Shown here: positions 37,001-48,479 of the stretch, one piece after another
Position numbering within the stretch: position 1 is the stretch's first letter
How the letters are laid out: each line of letters begins with the position of its first letter
From: Coptis chinensis
Taxonomy: Eukaryota > Streptophyta > Magnoliopsida > Ranunculales > Ranunculaceae
Direction of reading: 5' to 3'
NCBI GenBank assembly: GCA_015680905.1
Contig: CM027378.1
Span: forward strand, 77,095,501-77,159,500
Length of the DNA stretch: 64,000 bases
The notes under the pieces: generated by a model
Seen by the model: only the letters and a program-made list of their open reading frames with translations
What the model was told of the DNA's origin: nothing
The model's database searches: none
Made by a program: the position numbers and the translations under genes

Positions 37001-39040
37001 CTTCATCTCCCTAGAATGCATCGAGTAGTTTACAATCCTAATGAATCAATGGATGCTATTCTCTTAAAGGCTCAACAACAAAAGTCAATTCTAACTGCAT
37101 TTTTCTAGCGGTGTGCTTCAAATCCTGATGCACGAGGGATTACATATCAAGAATTTCCAGAATATTATGTTTAGAGTAAAAGGTGGCATAGATGGACAAA
37201 AAGGACTCAAGCACCTGCTATTGGCAGAATGTACTTTGCAAGTCCTAACTCTGGTGAGCGGTTTTATTTGCGTACTTCTAACTGTTGTAAAAGGTCCACA
37301 ATCCTTTGATGATCTAAAGAGAATTGGAAATGGTCATCCGCTTTGTACTTTTAAAGAAGCGTGTGTTATGCGTGGACTTCTTGAAAACGATAGAGAATGG
37401 GTGCAATGTTTACAAGAGGCTGCAATCAAGCAAACTGGGTATCAACTTTGTTGACTTTTCTGTACTATTCTCACGGAGTGCAATCCGGTGCAACCCGAAG
37501 CCTTATGGAATGAATTTTTCGAAAGCATTTGTGATGACCTCCCACACAAGCTTCAAACCATGTTCTTCATTCCTCATCCTACAGATGTCCAGGTACAAAA
37601 TTATGGCTTTATTTCTCCTAAATTATATTATCTACGAGCCGGGTGGTAGAACTCTTGCTCATTTTCCTACAATGCCGCTCCCAATTAGAAATTGGAGCTT
37701 GGTTGTTGGGAACAGACTTATATGGGAGCAAAGGCAATTTCAATTTGACCCACACAATGAAGAGGCACACGCCAATGCCATCCACTTAAATGCTGAGCAA
37801 CACTTTGCATATAGTGAAGTGACAGATTTAGTAGCTCATAACAGCGGATGACTATTTTTCTTGAATGGAGCAGCCGGCACAGGAAAAACTTTTGTTTACA
37901 ACACCATTGCTGCTACGTGTTGTACTCAAGGACACATTGCTATTATGGTGGCTTCATTCGGAATAGCTTCTTTACTATTGGCAGGTGGTCGGACTGCTCA
38001 CTCAACCTTTTGCATCCCATTAGATATTATGGATAACTCTGTATGTAAGTTCAGTAAGCGTTCACCACAAGTTGAATTATTCAGACAAGTTAACCTAATC
38101 ATATGGGATGAGGTCCCAATGCAAAACAAGTTCTGTTTGGAAGCTATTGATCGCACATTTCGTGATATTCGAGATAATGACAACCCATTCGGGGGGATTA
38201 CTGTAGTTCTTGGTGGTGACTTCCGTCAATGCCTACCAGTTATACCCAGAGGGGCTAGAGAGCAAATTGTTTGTGCTTCCTTGCGATGCTCTTTTCTTTG
38301 GAATCACGTCAATGTTCTCACCCTGGTACAAAACATGAGATTAGTGCGTGTCAATTATGAGAATTTACTATTTGCAGAGTTCTTAACAAAAGTACGAACA
38401 TTTTTTCCTAATTTATAATATTCCTCTCTATTAGAATTCTCATAATATTCTATTTCACATTTTATGTCATCAAGTTGGAAACGATCCTGAAGCGGTTATT
38501 GAGCTACCCTCAACGATCCATCATTGCATAAATCTTCAGGACCTGATTTCTGCTACTTATCCTCATTTGGATGAAACTTCCACTGTCACCCCTGACTATT
38601 TAACTAAGCGGACAATTCTTTCTGTAAGGAATGATGATGTCAATGCCATTAATGCAACAACTTTATGTATGTTCCCAGGAGGAACTAGGACTTTTCTAGC
38701 TGCTGACAACTTGGATGAGGCAGATGCAAATAATCCAAGAAATATTAATCAGTATCCAAATGAGTACCTAAACTCACTTGATCCCACGGGTCTGCCACCA
38801 TTTCGACTCAAGCTAAAAGATGGTTGTGCAATAATGTTGCTACGCAATATTGCCCCCAGAGATGGGTTATGCAATGGGACTCGCTTGATGGTGTTGCAAT
38901 GTCAACCACACGTTATCTGGCCAGAATTCTTATAGGTGAAAAATCGGGGAAAAAATGGCCGTTTTGTACCATGAACTTTGCTGGTTTTATCAATTTGGGC
39001 CAAAAACTTTTTGTTTTTAGCAAATTGGGCCATGACCTTT

Positions 39041-39375
39041 TGTAGTAGCCATATTCAGGAATGCATCACATAAGTACTGGCCCAAGAGATAAGGCCCATA
39101 CCATAGTATGTATTGGGCCCAGAGAATAGGCCCAGGACCATACTATGTCCCATGAGTAAAACCTAAGAGAGGGAGATAAAAAGGAAGGGGAGGAGGAAGA
39201 GGAGGAGGGAGGAAGAAATGGAGGCATAGAAGGGTGAGGAGAGAGAGGTGAACTACGGCGGCTTGATCCCGAGATGGGTACGTAGGCAACCGAATTGGTG
39301 CAGCCGATCCAAAATCTAGAGTGAAGTTGAGTAAAAAGAGAGATTCGCGAGATTCGCGGTATTGTGGTTGTAACA
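39041..39375 (+). repeat. 5' LTR of the LARD-like element
   Basis: 335 bases, TGTAGTAGCCATATTCAGGA to GTTGTAACA, with a purine-rich AAGGGGAGGAGGAAGAGGAG stretch. Appears identical to 44802-45136. Confidence 0.93.
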
Positions 39376-39376
39376 A

Positions 39377-39399
39377 ATGGCGCCGTCTGTGGGGATCGA
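39377..39399 (+). other. Primer-binding site of the LARD-like element
   Basis: ATGGCGCCGTCTGTGGGGAT follows the 5' LTR within two bases. It matches the primer-binding site of the Tat-type element at 13590, linking both to the same priming tRNA and probably to a Tat-type helper. Confidence 0.8.
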
Positions 39400-39485
39400 A
39401 AAGAGCTGACTGTTGGATCTAGCTATCTTTCCACGGCCCGAGTCCATCACTTCATTGTCAAAAGACCACTTGTTTCTCTGAGAAG

Positions 39486-42400
39486 ATGCCACAAGCTCAG
39501 AGAAAGTGTGCATCGACCATTCATCAGAAGTTCCACACTGGGAGCCCAATGCAGGTTGAAAGTACAAACGACTGTCTTCCTTCTGACACTGAGTTGTTGT
39601 TTGGCGACTTTAATCTTAGGATTCTACTATCAGAGGTCCATCTAAAGAGCTGGTGGCCTGGTGAACACCGAGCCCACCTTGACGGTGTTGAAGGGTCTAC
39701 ATTTCTATGCATCGACATATTAGAAGTTGAAGGTACTGAAAATGGGAATTTTGGTACCGATGGTTACAAGCATCACGACGGCTCTGCAATTAGTGACAAC
39801 TCTATTGAATCCTTCACCTCAGTAGAGAAATTGCTGTCCATGAATAGATCTGGTACAAGGAGATGTAAAACTGTCAGATGCAACATTCTTTTAATTGGTG
39901 TTAGATGCAACATATGATATGGTCCAAGTTTACAGGGGCAGAACAAGAATGTAAGTATAGGATGAAGAAGTAGAGGATGTGCTGTGGAGGTTGTTGGAAG
40001 CCGAAAATGTTGCTGAAATTCTTATGGGAATCTCAGAAGAAAAGAGGAGGAGGGTGGTACTTCAGCTGGGATGAGGATTCTGTTAGTTGTTGGTGGGGGT
40101 GAATTGGTCAGATCTGGGAGACTAGTGGTGAGTGGAGAGATGGGTGGAGAAGATGGGGAAATGGGTCGGTTTGGACCCACTTCCAATCTTGGCGAAATGG
40201 GCTTATTTGGAGGTTGTTGGGCCTTAGTAGAGAACCCGCGAAATGGGCATCTGCATCTGACATTTGCATCGCGATATTCGAATTGGAAGGGAAAATGAAG
40301 CAAGGGAGCTACTGTTTCTCTAGCGTAAAGTGATACAAGCTTTGGAGAAGTCGAAAAGTCGCATTGAGATATTTGATGAGCTTTTAGCAAAGCTCAATGA
40401 GGCAATCTGTTAAAGAATCACGCTTAATTGGAAATGTTTCTTCTAGTCTTGAAGTTAGTAGAGAAAATTTACCTACTAGTGTTAGGATTATTTCCCCAAA
40501 GGAAGACGATTCGGATCTCCTTGGTGTCCATGCAGAGCTGTTGATGGTTTGAACAAAATATTCTCTTATGACAGGTTGTGAGGAGCTCCCCGGCTAATCT
40601 AGATGGATGAGTCCATGAGGTACAGATAGTGATGGAAGGCCTACTTGCAAAACGACTCTGAAACCGCATGTTGGTGTGCTTGAGATGGGTGTCTTCGGGA
40701 GCAATTGGACTAATGCCAATGAAGATCAAGGAGTGAAAAGGAAGCACAACCCGATGCATACCGCATTGCAAAGTATGGTCGAAATGGGTTCGCGACTCAG
40801 ATAGTGATCGGCGGTTTGGTGCGAAATGGAATGAGCAAGATACATGGGAGGTGTTTGATCCCCGCACCGTCGTGGATATTGAGTGTGTGACAATTGTCAC
40901 TTAGAGAAAAAACACTACTGATTGGGGGTGAGAGAGGCTACCTCTGCAATTCAAATTGTTAACGGGGAATCTAAGAGTGTGCCAAAACCAGAAAATGCTC
41001 CAAAGGCGGTCAAAGAGAAATGCTATAACCGAGGAGGATGCATCCAAATGAGAACTAAAGGTGTGATTGAGAAAAAGGTGTCGCTGGCGGTGGTAGGAGA
41101 ATCTGAAAATGCTTCAAAGATAGAGCAAGCTCCTAGGCGATCAAGGAGAAGCTCAAGAACAATCCAGACTATCGTGTTACTTGGAAATCATAAACCGGGC
41201 AAAAGTAGTTCTAAAATTGAAAAACTTCCAAGGATGTCTATCGTCGAGCTTCAAAATGCAAATCTATAGCTTCAACCAATGTGGGAGTGGAACAACTGTT
41301 AGGAGATGCATGCAAAACTCTACCAATGTTAAAAATGTTGCACTTACCGATGTTCTTTGTGGGGAATGAAGAGGATGGTAGAAATAGCATGGTGCGAACG
41401 CGATGTTAGGGCATCCGGTAAAAGTAAATCTTCTATTAGCAAGAGTTACTCCATTCTTGAAGAACTTCCGAGGAGATCTACATGGGGTGCTTCTAGGCGT
41501 GAATCCATTGCTATAGACTCGTGGTGGCCGTATCTTGATTTGAAGTGTCCTAACATACCGAGGATGGAAGAGCAGCTCGGAAGAAAGGAAAAACTACATC
41601 CGGAGCCCGCGGAGAACCTAAGCCCCCGGATAAAACATCGTCCCGCAAACGAGGACAAGGAAAAAGCGGTGAGCAAACAAACGAAAGGTAAGTCGACCTT
41701 CAAGAAGTGGATCGAGGATGTGGATGTGGATGATGAACTGGTACCGATTATGGGGATTAAGTCTTCTATCTTAGACTCAATTAATTAATTGAAGTTACAT
41801 GAAGTTGGATTTGCGGTGAATACCACTTCCGAGCAAGTAAGTCGGCTTGTTGATTCCACAGTTTTGGAAGGAAAGGTTACGAAAGGGCGACTCTCTAGTT
41901 TTACCGAGGAGGAAAGCTCTCATATTGTGAATGAGGTCGAATCGGTGTTGACGGGCGGCAAGTTAAAGACTCGGTTTGGATCCAACATCTCAAATCACAC
42001 CGAAGAAGCACTAGAGCTGCCTCTCCAGAGTAGGTCTTTTAAGGATGTTGGTGAGCACGTCGGGTTTCAAGAAGCTCAGCTGAATCAATCACCGTTGTGT
42101 TCATACAAATTGTTCCAAAGGCTTTTGACATTGGCCCGCTAAATCTCCCATACCGTGATGGATTTGCAGGTACAAGAGGAAGACGCTTTACCATCATCTA
42201 CCAAGAATCTGTTCTTTGTGGCTCCAGCCGTAAAATGCAATGTCGCGAGATGGATGAACCTTTGATGCTTCTAGAGAAGGCAGATGGTGAGACCGAAAAA
42301 GACAATGTTATGGAAGATACAATATTGGTAGAGGAGATTAGGTACCAAGACCCGGAAGAACGTCCGGTGATCATGTAAGAGCTTTAGGGACGACATCTTG

Positions 42401-42912
42401 ACAAATTTAAAGAGTTGGTGAAAGTTGCTCCAATGGAAGAACCTTTGGATAGACACCATCTTATTGGTGGTGGCAAGCTTGAAAAGGATGTTATGTTGGT
42501 TGACACCACTTTGGTAGAGGTGACTACAAACGTAGAACAAGAAGAATATTTGGATGACAATGTAACAACTTCACAAGCTTGTCATCCAAGTCTGGATGAT
42601 ATCATGAATGTAGCTGCAGATCGAGAGAGTGTTGATTTTGAGAATAAGGCAGATTTTGTTGAGGAAGGAAATGAGAAAGATACTATGCCTGAAGTTCTAG
42701 AGGTGCCTATTAACTTGAGAAAGGATGCCTCTTTAGAACTCCTTGGCCTTGTTAACACCGTGACAGAAGACCAAATTTCCAAAGTTGGTGATCCTTTAGA
42801 GGAGAGAACTGTGATGAACACAATATCTGACAGCAAGGAGGGAGGAATTGTGGCCGAGGATGAGAATGCAGGGACTGCACCTCTTACACAAGTTGCAGTT
42901 TACACCCAGTAG
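39486..42912 (+). pseudogene. Unrecognised coding-like region inside the LARD-like element
   Basis: Several adjacent open frames with normal codon-like composition. At 39486-39917 the frame contains CASTIHQKFHTGSPMQVEST. At 40922-42142 one frame is interrupted only by single stops (41267 and 41786); it is Lys/Glu/Ser-rich, with SSFTEEESSHIVNEVESVLT. At 42097-42912 an acidic part follows in another frame (NVEQEEYLDDNVTTS, EVLEVPINLRKDASLELLGL). I recognise no gag, pol or host family. It may be a decayed gag-like gene or a captured host transcript. Confidence 0.35.
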
Positions 42913-43460
42913 AGCCCGCGGAGTGGGATAAGCCCTCCGCGGACCAGAGATGCTAAAGATACATGGGGCAATGAGCGAGCCCAAACCGGCGAGAGCCCAA
43001 GCGAGCCAGCGCTGAGTGGGATGAGCCCTCCGCAGATCAGAGATGCTAGAGATACATAGGGCAATGAGAGAGCCCCAACAGGCGAGAGCCCGCGGAGTGG
43101 GATGAGCCCTCCGCGGATCAGAGATGCTAGAGATACATGGGGCAATGAGAGAGCCCCAACCGGCGAGAGCCCGAGCGAGCCCGCTGAGTGGGATGAGCCC
43201 TCCGCAGATCAGAGATGCTAGAGATACATAGGGCAATGAGAGAGCCCCAACAGGCGAGAGCCCGAGCGCGAGCCAGCTGGATGGGATGAGCCCCTCCGTG
43301 GATCGAGAGATGCTAGAGATACATGGGGCAATGAGAGAGCCCCAACCGGCGACAACCCGGGTGAGCCGCAGAGTGGGATGAGCCCTCCGCGGACCAGAGA
43401 TGCTAGAGATACATGAGGCAATGAGAGAGCCCCAACAGCGGCAGAGCTCGAAGCGAGCCC
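42905..43460. repeat. GC-rich tandem array, ~90-base unit, about six copies
   Basis: GATGCTAGAGATACATGGGG recurs near 42947, 43044, 43123, 43215, 43308 and 43399, each preceded by GTGGGATGAGCCCTCCGCGG and followed by CAATGAGAGAGCCCCAACCG. GC-rich in an otherwise AT-rich window. Confidence 0.88.
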
Positions 43461-44610
43461 GCTGGAGTGGGATGAGCCGCCCTTCATGACGGAAGGCAAG
43501 AGACAAGGCAGGTCAAAGAGAGTAGCCCCGTAGCCCAGGCTGGTTGAGCCGCAGTCGGAGATGTAAGAGATATGCGGACATGAGATCTGAAACAACGGGG
43601 GATGAGCCCTCCCACCGGACATGAGATCCGAAGTCAAACCTCGGGCAAGCAGAGTTGCCCCTCATCGACTACACCCTCGAGGCGAGATAGCGGGGGAGAT
43701 GAGCCATCTGCGGACATGAGATCCCAATCAGACTTGGGGGCAAACAGAGTGGCCCCTCAATAGACTCCACTTCAGAGTAGAGACAGTGGGGGGGAGGGGG
43801 GATGAGCCCTCCGCGTGCCGGAGTTCCAGAAGGAACAATACTATTGAATTCTACAAAAGAGAAATAGAGGGGAGGAGGCCCTTTGCAGACGGTATATCGA
43901 ATTCCATGAGTAAGTGCAAGGGGGATGAGACCCTTGGCGGATACAATGTTGAGTCCTACGAAAGGGAAATGAAAGGGTGAGACACTCCGCGGACATGATA
44001 GAGATTTCTATGAAGGAGAGCTTATGGTACGGGCAGAGACCCCGCATGGACATTGTAGTGAGTTATGAGAAGGAGAAATGCAGGGGCGAGACAATCCGCG
44101 GACATAGTGGTAAGTCATCCCCGAAGGAGAGATGGTGGTGAGGTGATACACTCGCAGAGGCGCGAGTTCGTTCCGAAAGGAGAGCAGGTGGTTTGGGGGC
44201 GCATCACGTGATATGGTAGTGAGTTCTATGTGAGAGGTGGTCTTTGGTTGGGTTGAGACACATCGTGGGCATGGTATTGAGTTGAAGAGAGAGAGCGGGG
44301 GGATGAGATAGTTGAGTCCCTCTGAAAAGGAAATGAAAAGGGGTGAGACACTTCTGCTTGGATATAGAAGTGAGTTATGTGAAGGAGAGATTATGACAGT
44401 AATGAGACACTTCGCGGACATAGTGACAAGTTTTTGGAAAGAGAAATGTTGGCTGAGATGAGACACTTCGTGGACATAGTAGTGAGTTCTATGAAGGAGA
44501 GCTTATGGCTGGGTTGAGACACATTGTGGGCATTGTATCGAGTTGAAGGGAGGGAGCGAAGGGGATGAGATCCTTTGGGGATACGTTAATGGGGTATATG
44601 AACAAGAACT
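43460..44610. repeat. Degenerate second tandem array
   Basis: Continuation with looser units: GGGATGAGCCCTCC and CGGACATGAGATC to about 43800, then repeated GAGACACTTCGCGGACATAG and GAGTTCTATGAAGGAGAGCT units with variable spacing (40-110 bases) to about 44610. Confidence 0.7.
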
Positions 44611-44788
44611 GATGGATTGAGTACTTCACAGACATACGGTCCAGTAGCAGAGTACATGGATACGAAATGTCCTGAGGAGGAGAAGACTACGTACAGTCAC
44701 AAGATACTGTGGATATCTAGAGTTCAAAGAGAGAGACAAGGAAGTTTGAAGACTTCTCGGGTCCGCCGTCGTCATTGTCGCCGAACCC

Positions 44789-44801
44789 GAGAGGGGGCAA
44801 A
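44789..44801 (+). other. Polypurine tract of the LARD-like element
   Basis: GAGAGGGGGCAAA immediately before the 3' LTR at 44802 (one C). Confidence 0.8.
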
Positions 44802-45136
44802 TGTAGTAGCCATATTCAGGAATGCATCACATAAGTACTGGCCCAAGAGATAAGGCCCATACCATAGTATGTATTGGGCCCAGAGAATAGGCCCAGGACC
44901 ATACTATGTCCCATGAGTAAAACCTAAGAGAGGGAGATAAAAAGGAAGGGGAGGAGGAAGAGGAGGAGGGAGGAAGAAATGGAGGCATAGAAGGGTGAGG
45001 AGAGAGAGGTGAACTACGGCGGCTTGATCCCGAGATGGGTACGTAGGCAACCGAATTGGTGCAGCCGATCCAAAATCTAGAGTGAAGTTGAGTAAAAAGA
45101 GAGATTCGCGAGATTCGCGGTATTGTGGTTGTAACA
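44802..45136 (+). repeat. 3' LTR of the LARD-like element
   Basis: 335 bases ending GGTTGTAACA, followed by target duplication CCTTT. No difference from the 5' LTR was found on reading. Confidence 0.93.
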
Positions 45137-45384
45137 CCTTTCTTTTTTGTATCAATTTGGGCCACCATTACCATTCCGTTACTTCACATGCATATGTGGC
45201 ATGCCTGATGTATATGTGTCCGACCAAATGCTCATGTGTCACCGTTGAAGTGCACACCTAATCACCGGTGATGTGGCATTGAAATTTCAAAGTGTTTCGA
45301 ACCCGAAATTTTACAGAAGTTTCACAAAAATTTCACTGAAATTTCAAAGTGTCCAAATCACCAAATTACTAAAGAGGCATGATC

Positions 45385-45625
45385 TCAATATGCTCTGCTT
45401 CAGGTATAATGGTCTATGCATCCCGTCTCTTCAACCATGTCCAAGAACCAGACCTTATACTTGGAACTCCATGCTTAAGGGTTACACTAGAAACAATCTC
45501 TTTGAGGAAGCTATCTTTTTGTATGTTCAGTGTTGCAGAAAGGTTTCTTCCCAGACCAATTCACTTTCCCTTGTATCCTCAAGGCCTACGCATGCAGTCA
45601 GCTCAATTGAAAGAGAGGGCACGGT
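45385..45625 (+). pseudogene. Captured PPR-gene fragment 1 (in the MULE)
   Basis: In mixed frames this reads as the start of a plant PLS-type pentatricopeptide repeat protein: ASGIMVYASRLFNHVQEPDL, then YTWNSMLKGYTRNNLFEEAI, then a FLYVQ...FFPDQFTFP-like end and ACACSQLN-like text. Motifs such as A.RLFN...PD and TWNSML.GY are characteristic PPR signatures. Frameshifts separate the pieces. PPR proteins edit or process organelle RNA; this piece cannot. Confidence 0.8.
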
Positions 45626-45689
45626 GGGCATACAATTCTTTGATTTCATTTATTGCCTGTTGCACTACGTGATAACAAATTCAATTTAT

Positions 45690-45968
45690 TGATCGGATTC
45701 GATCAGAAAGGAAGGGAATTTTATTGTCGCACCTGGCAAGGAATTAGGTTCAAATAAAAAAGAAAGAATTTGTTGCTTCAACCTCTTTTCTCGTGGTAGG
45801 TAGAAGGGGGAGATTCGCAGTAGCGGCTGCCTTGGCTGCAAAGGAAAGGCGATTGCTTGGTAATGGTCGGTAACTCAACCAAAGTAAGAAGAAGCTCAAG
45901 CGAAGCAGAAGGGGGTAAGTTGACTCTCTTTCATCAGCCACGGCTACCTCTCTCCGGCCAGCCGTTAA
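45690..45968. other. Joining segment of unknown origin in the MULE
   Basis: Sequence between the two PPR fragments with a different texture, less AT-rich, for example GGCGATTGCTTGGTAATGGT and GGAAGGGAATTTTATTGTCG. It could be another captured host fragment, possibly organellar, but no gene is recognised. Confidence 0.3.
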
Positions 45969-45969
45969 A

Positions 45970-46175
45970 GTGTACTACACGAAGGTGGTAAGAACCAGCA
46001 CTGCCCTTGGACAGCAGATTCATGCCTCTTTGGTGAAAAGTAAGGGTGTTTCTGATAATGCGTTTGTTCTCAATTCGCTCTTGGACATGTATTTCAAATG
46101 CCGTCGAGATGAAGCAGCGATGCTTGTTTTTCAGCAAATGGTGGAACCAGATTCAACTTCTTGGAATATAATGGA
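45970..46175 (+). pseudogene. Captured PPR-gene fragment 2 (in the MULE)
   Basis: An open frame reads GQQIHASLVKSKGVSDNAFV, then NSLLDMYFKCRRDEAAMLVF, then QQMVEPDSTSWNIM. IHA.L.K.G...N.FV.NSLLDMY.KC and SWN are hallmark plant PPR (PLS subfamily) wording. It probably comes from the same source gene as fragment 1, about one repeat block further on. It ends in ERWRFRKKE and a repeat of GAAATTTCACGAGT. Confidence 0.82.
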
Positions 46176-46216
46176 GAGATGGCGATTTAGAAAGAAAGAA
46201 ATGAAGTCAAGAAATT

Positions 46217-46325
46217 TTCACGAGTCCTTGAAATTTCACGTGCGTCTTCCTTGAAATTTCACGAGTTCACATCAGATTTTGTTAGCTTGAAATTTCACGA
46301 GTCCACATCAGATTTTGTTAGCTGT
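46217..46325. repeat. Short tandem repeats in the MULE
   Basis: TTGAAATTTCACGAGTTCAC and TTGAAATTTCACGAGTCCAC, each followed by ATCAGATTTTGTTAGCT, in direct tandem, with shorter relatives upstream. Confidence 0.75.
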
Positions 46326-48479
46326 CAATTTCAATACCGACACGCCATCTTTCGTTAGCACACATAAGCAGACGTTTGTACACATAGGCAAATTTTATAA
46401 TGGAAATACACCGGTGGCCCAAACTGATACAAAAAAGAAAGGTCATGGCCCAATTTGCTAAAAAAAAAAGTTCTTCGCCCAACCTGATAAAATCAGCAAA
46501 GTTCATGGTACAAAACAGCAATTTTTTCAAAAATCAGGTAACCGTGTATTTCTTCCAAGGATCTCTTTGCCACCATCCTCTTCAGATTTTCCTTTCAATA
46601 TGACAAGAAGACAATTTCCTATCTGTTTGTCTTATTCCATGACTATAAATAAATCACAAGGATAATCCGTGAAGTTTGTGGGAATCGATCTTCGAACTGA
46701 AGTTTTCAGCCATGGCTAGTTATATGTGGTATTATCCAGGTACACTTCCGCAGCCCGTATAAGTATTCTTCTACCTCCAAACGCTGAAAAACTTACTACA
46801 AATGTCGTATACCCTGAAGTCTTGCTTTAAGCATTTGTCAGGTCAGTGCATAAGTAGTTTCTTTTCCTTATTATTAGTTTTATTTTATTTTCATGGTTGT
46901 TTACATTTACTTATTCAACAAGTAAATCTATTTGCACTCACTTTATTTAAAAACTTTACTTCTTGCAATTGAATAGATATTCAATTTTTGTTCACACTAG
47001 CCAAGAGTCTTTCACAACGTGTTCTGCAACGTGGTCAGTTTCTATTTACTTTTAATATAACATCGCCTTCTGTCTTTGTCTTTGTTTCACTTTGAATCTT
47101 CAGTTCCTTCTTTTGCTAGATAATATTTGTACTTTCTACTTACGCTCTTATTCAATGCTTTCCAAGCAGACATACAAGGTAATTACTTAATTCTTCAATT
47201 AAGTGTTCTTTAGGCATGGGATTTACAATAGAGGTGCTGACATTTGTACCGTTGTCTTGCTTTAAACTTTGTATACCTTGAAGTCTTGCTTTTTCCGATT
47301 CAGCGTGTAATTAAGTACTTTCTTTTACTTATTATTATTATTTTTTAAATATTGTGTACATCATAAATCTGCTTATTTATTTTGGGTCTTGTAGTTTTCC
47401 ATACAACACATATTTATTTGCAACTACTTTATTTCATATCTTTAATATAGGTGGTTGAATATATACTCAGTTATGTTTACACCGGCAATGGAAATCGTGA
47501 CGATGGCGGCTGATTTTCGCAACTTTAAGTTTCTATATATAAAATTTTCATTCCCTCCGTTACCATATTATTTTTTTTAAATCCAAGTTGAAAGTTGAGT
47601 GATATTTCAAAGCATATCCTACCTTGGTTGAACGCTAATCTGAATTGACATGTTCCATATATATATAATACTCAATCACCCTAAACATTATTTGTTCTCT
47701 CAAAATTCTTAACTCATTTCATGTACATATGATTGTTTCTCTATTATAATTGTTTACTCTATAATTTGTCATTCCTCTCGCAGGAGCGCAAGGAATATTT
47801 TTAGATGTTTTTTTCATATATTTGCGTCTTCCATTCGTCTCTATCGGAAGCCGTTACTACACATTTGGACCCACGAGAATTAGATTTCAACGAGGAGAGG
47901 TGAATAAGATAGCCCATTGTTTCACTTCGTTTTTTCATCTTCTTTTTAAGTATATATTTGTACTCACTCTATTTAACAACGTTAAAACAGACAATTACAT
48001 TCTTCTTCAATAAAGTTTCCTCAAAGCTTGGGATTTACAACGAGGACGCTGACATTGGGAACTGAGATTAAGATCTTCTTATGGGGTTTATGGAGGACTT
48101 ATGATGTTCTCTGTACTCTTGCTATTTTATTTTTTGTACTTGACATACTTTTGTGGGTGCTCTTACAATGTTACCCCACGTTTTTGGAACTGTTCTGATG
48201 CATGTCCTCATTAAAACCTCACTTTGGCAGAAGTCTTTTAATTTATCTGTTTCTCATATTGTTCTTATTCCATTTGGTTGAATTGGTGATGTTCTATGTT
48301 TAAGTCCATTTAGATGAATGCTATAGTGGGGAGGTTCTATCCAAGTGACTACCGGATTTAATGCATGTGAATTGCCTTTGCAGCCTTATGACATGATCCA
48401 AAATTGTGAAAAGTCCTAAATAGTGGGGAGGTTCTGTCCACATTGCCCACACAGTCCTTTTTTCTCAGGTGGTTAAAAT

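Larger units (their letters stand above)
39041..45136 (+). mobile_element. Recent non-autonomous LTR retrotransposon (LARD-like)
   Basis: 6096 bases, TGTAGTAGCC...GTTGTAACA, with 335-base LTRs at 39041-39375 and 44802-45136 that look identical on reading, a primer-binding site, a polypurine tract, and the target duplication CCTTT at 39036-39040 and 45137-45141. The other terminal repeat of the host MULE shows the uninterrupted site (ATGACCTTTCTTTTTTG). The interior has no recognisable protease, reverse transcriptase, RNase H or integrase. It holds unrecognised coding-like DNA (about 39400-42910) and GC-rich tandem arrays (42905-44600). It must have moved by proteins supplied by another element. 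Confidence 0.93.
38949..46528. mobile_element. Pack-MULE-like element in the Helitron helicase gene
   Basis: Terminal inverted repeats of about 130 bases: GAAAAAATGGCCGTTTTGTA at the left and GAAAAAATTGCTGTTTTGTA on the minus strand at the right, continuing through CCATGAACTTTGCTG, TTTTATCA and AGCAAATTGGGCCATGACCT. Flanking ten-base target duplications AAAAATCGGG (38939-38948) and AAAAATCAGG (46529-46538) differ at one base; 8-11 bases is typical of Mutator-like elements. The helicase frame [13 protein letters not shown] is restored across one target copy. No transposase is seen. It carries PPR-gene fragments and is itself split by the LTR element 39041-45136. Without that element it is about 1.5 kb. 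Confidence 0.9.
33547..46830 (+). pseudogene. Helitron RepHel (Rep/PIF1-like helicase), decayed and split
   Basis: Short N-terminal exons are followed by Helitron Rep text: HSLGEMNVQCPFCHALHWKD, HALHWKDEWL, FMSF-equivalent TSLGADECVFVGRGPRPFTI and FNNHPDIFLTMTANPHW. The HUH motif is altered to GLPYMHALIYL (normally GLPHMH). The Rep region continues with MVHGPCGLKNSSCPCM and DVVPYNPYLSKMFDCHINVE. The helicase has Walker A GAAGTGKT at ~37869, Walker B LIIWDE at ~38095, [14 protein letters not shown] at ~38214 and LLRNIAPRDGLCNGTRLMVL before the break. Its last exon resumes at 46539 ([38 protein letters not shown]) and ends at 46830. Lesions include TGA at 35688, TAG at 36174, TGA at 36448, TAA and TAG in the last part, and several frameshifts. 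Confidence 0.9.

Noticed and set aside
39143..39376. Leu/Pro-rich minus-strand frame, repeated at 44904-45155
   Set aside because: Same frame in both LTRs; it reflects the purine-rich LTR sequence, not a gene.
42796..43506. 236-residue open frame on the minus strand, and smaller companions
   Set aside because: It is a translation of the GC-rich tandem array; its SLIAPCISSIS repeats follow the DNA period and there is no protein family behind it.
44008..44466. 152-residue minus-strand frame
   Set aside because: Falls in the second degenerate tandem array of the LTR element; repeat-driven openness.
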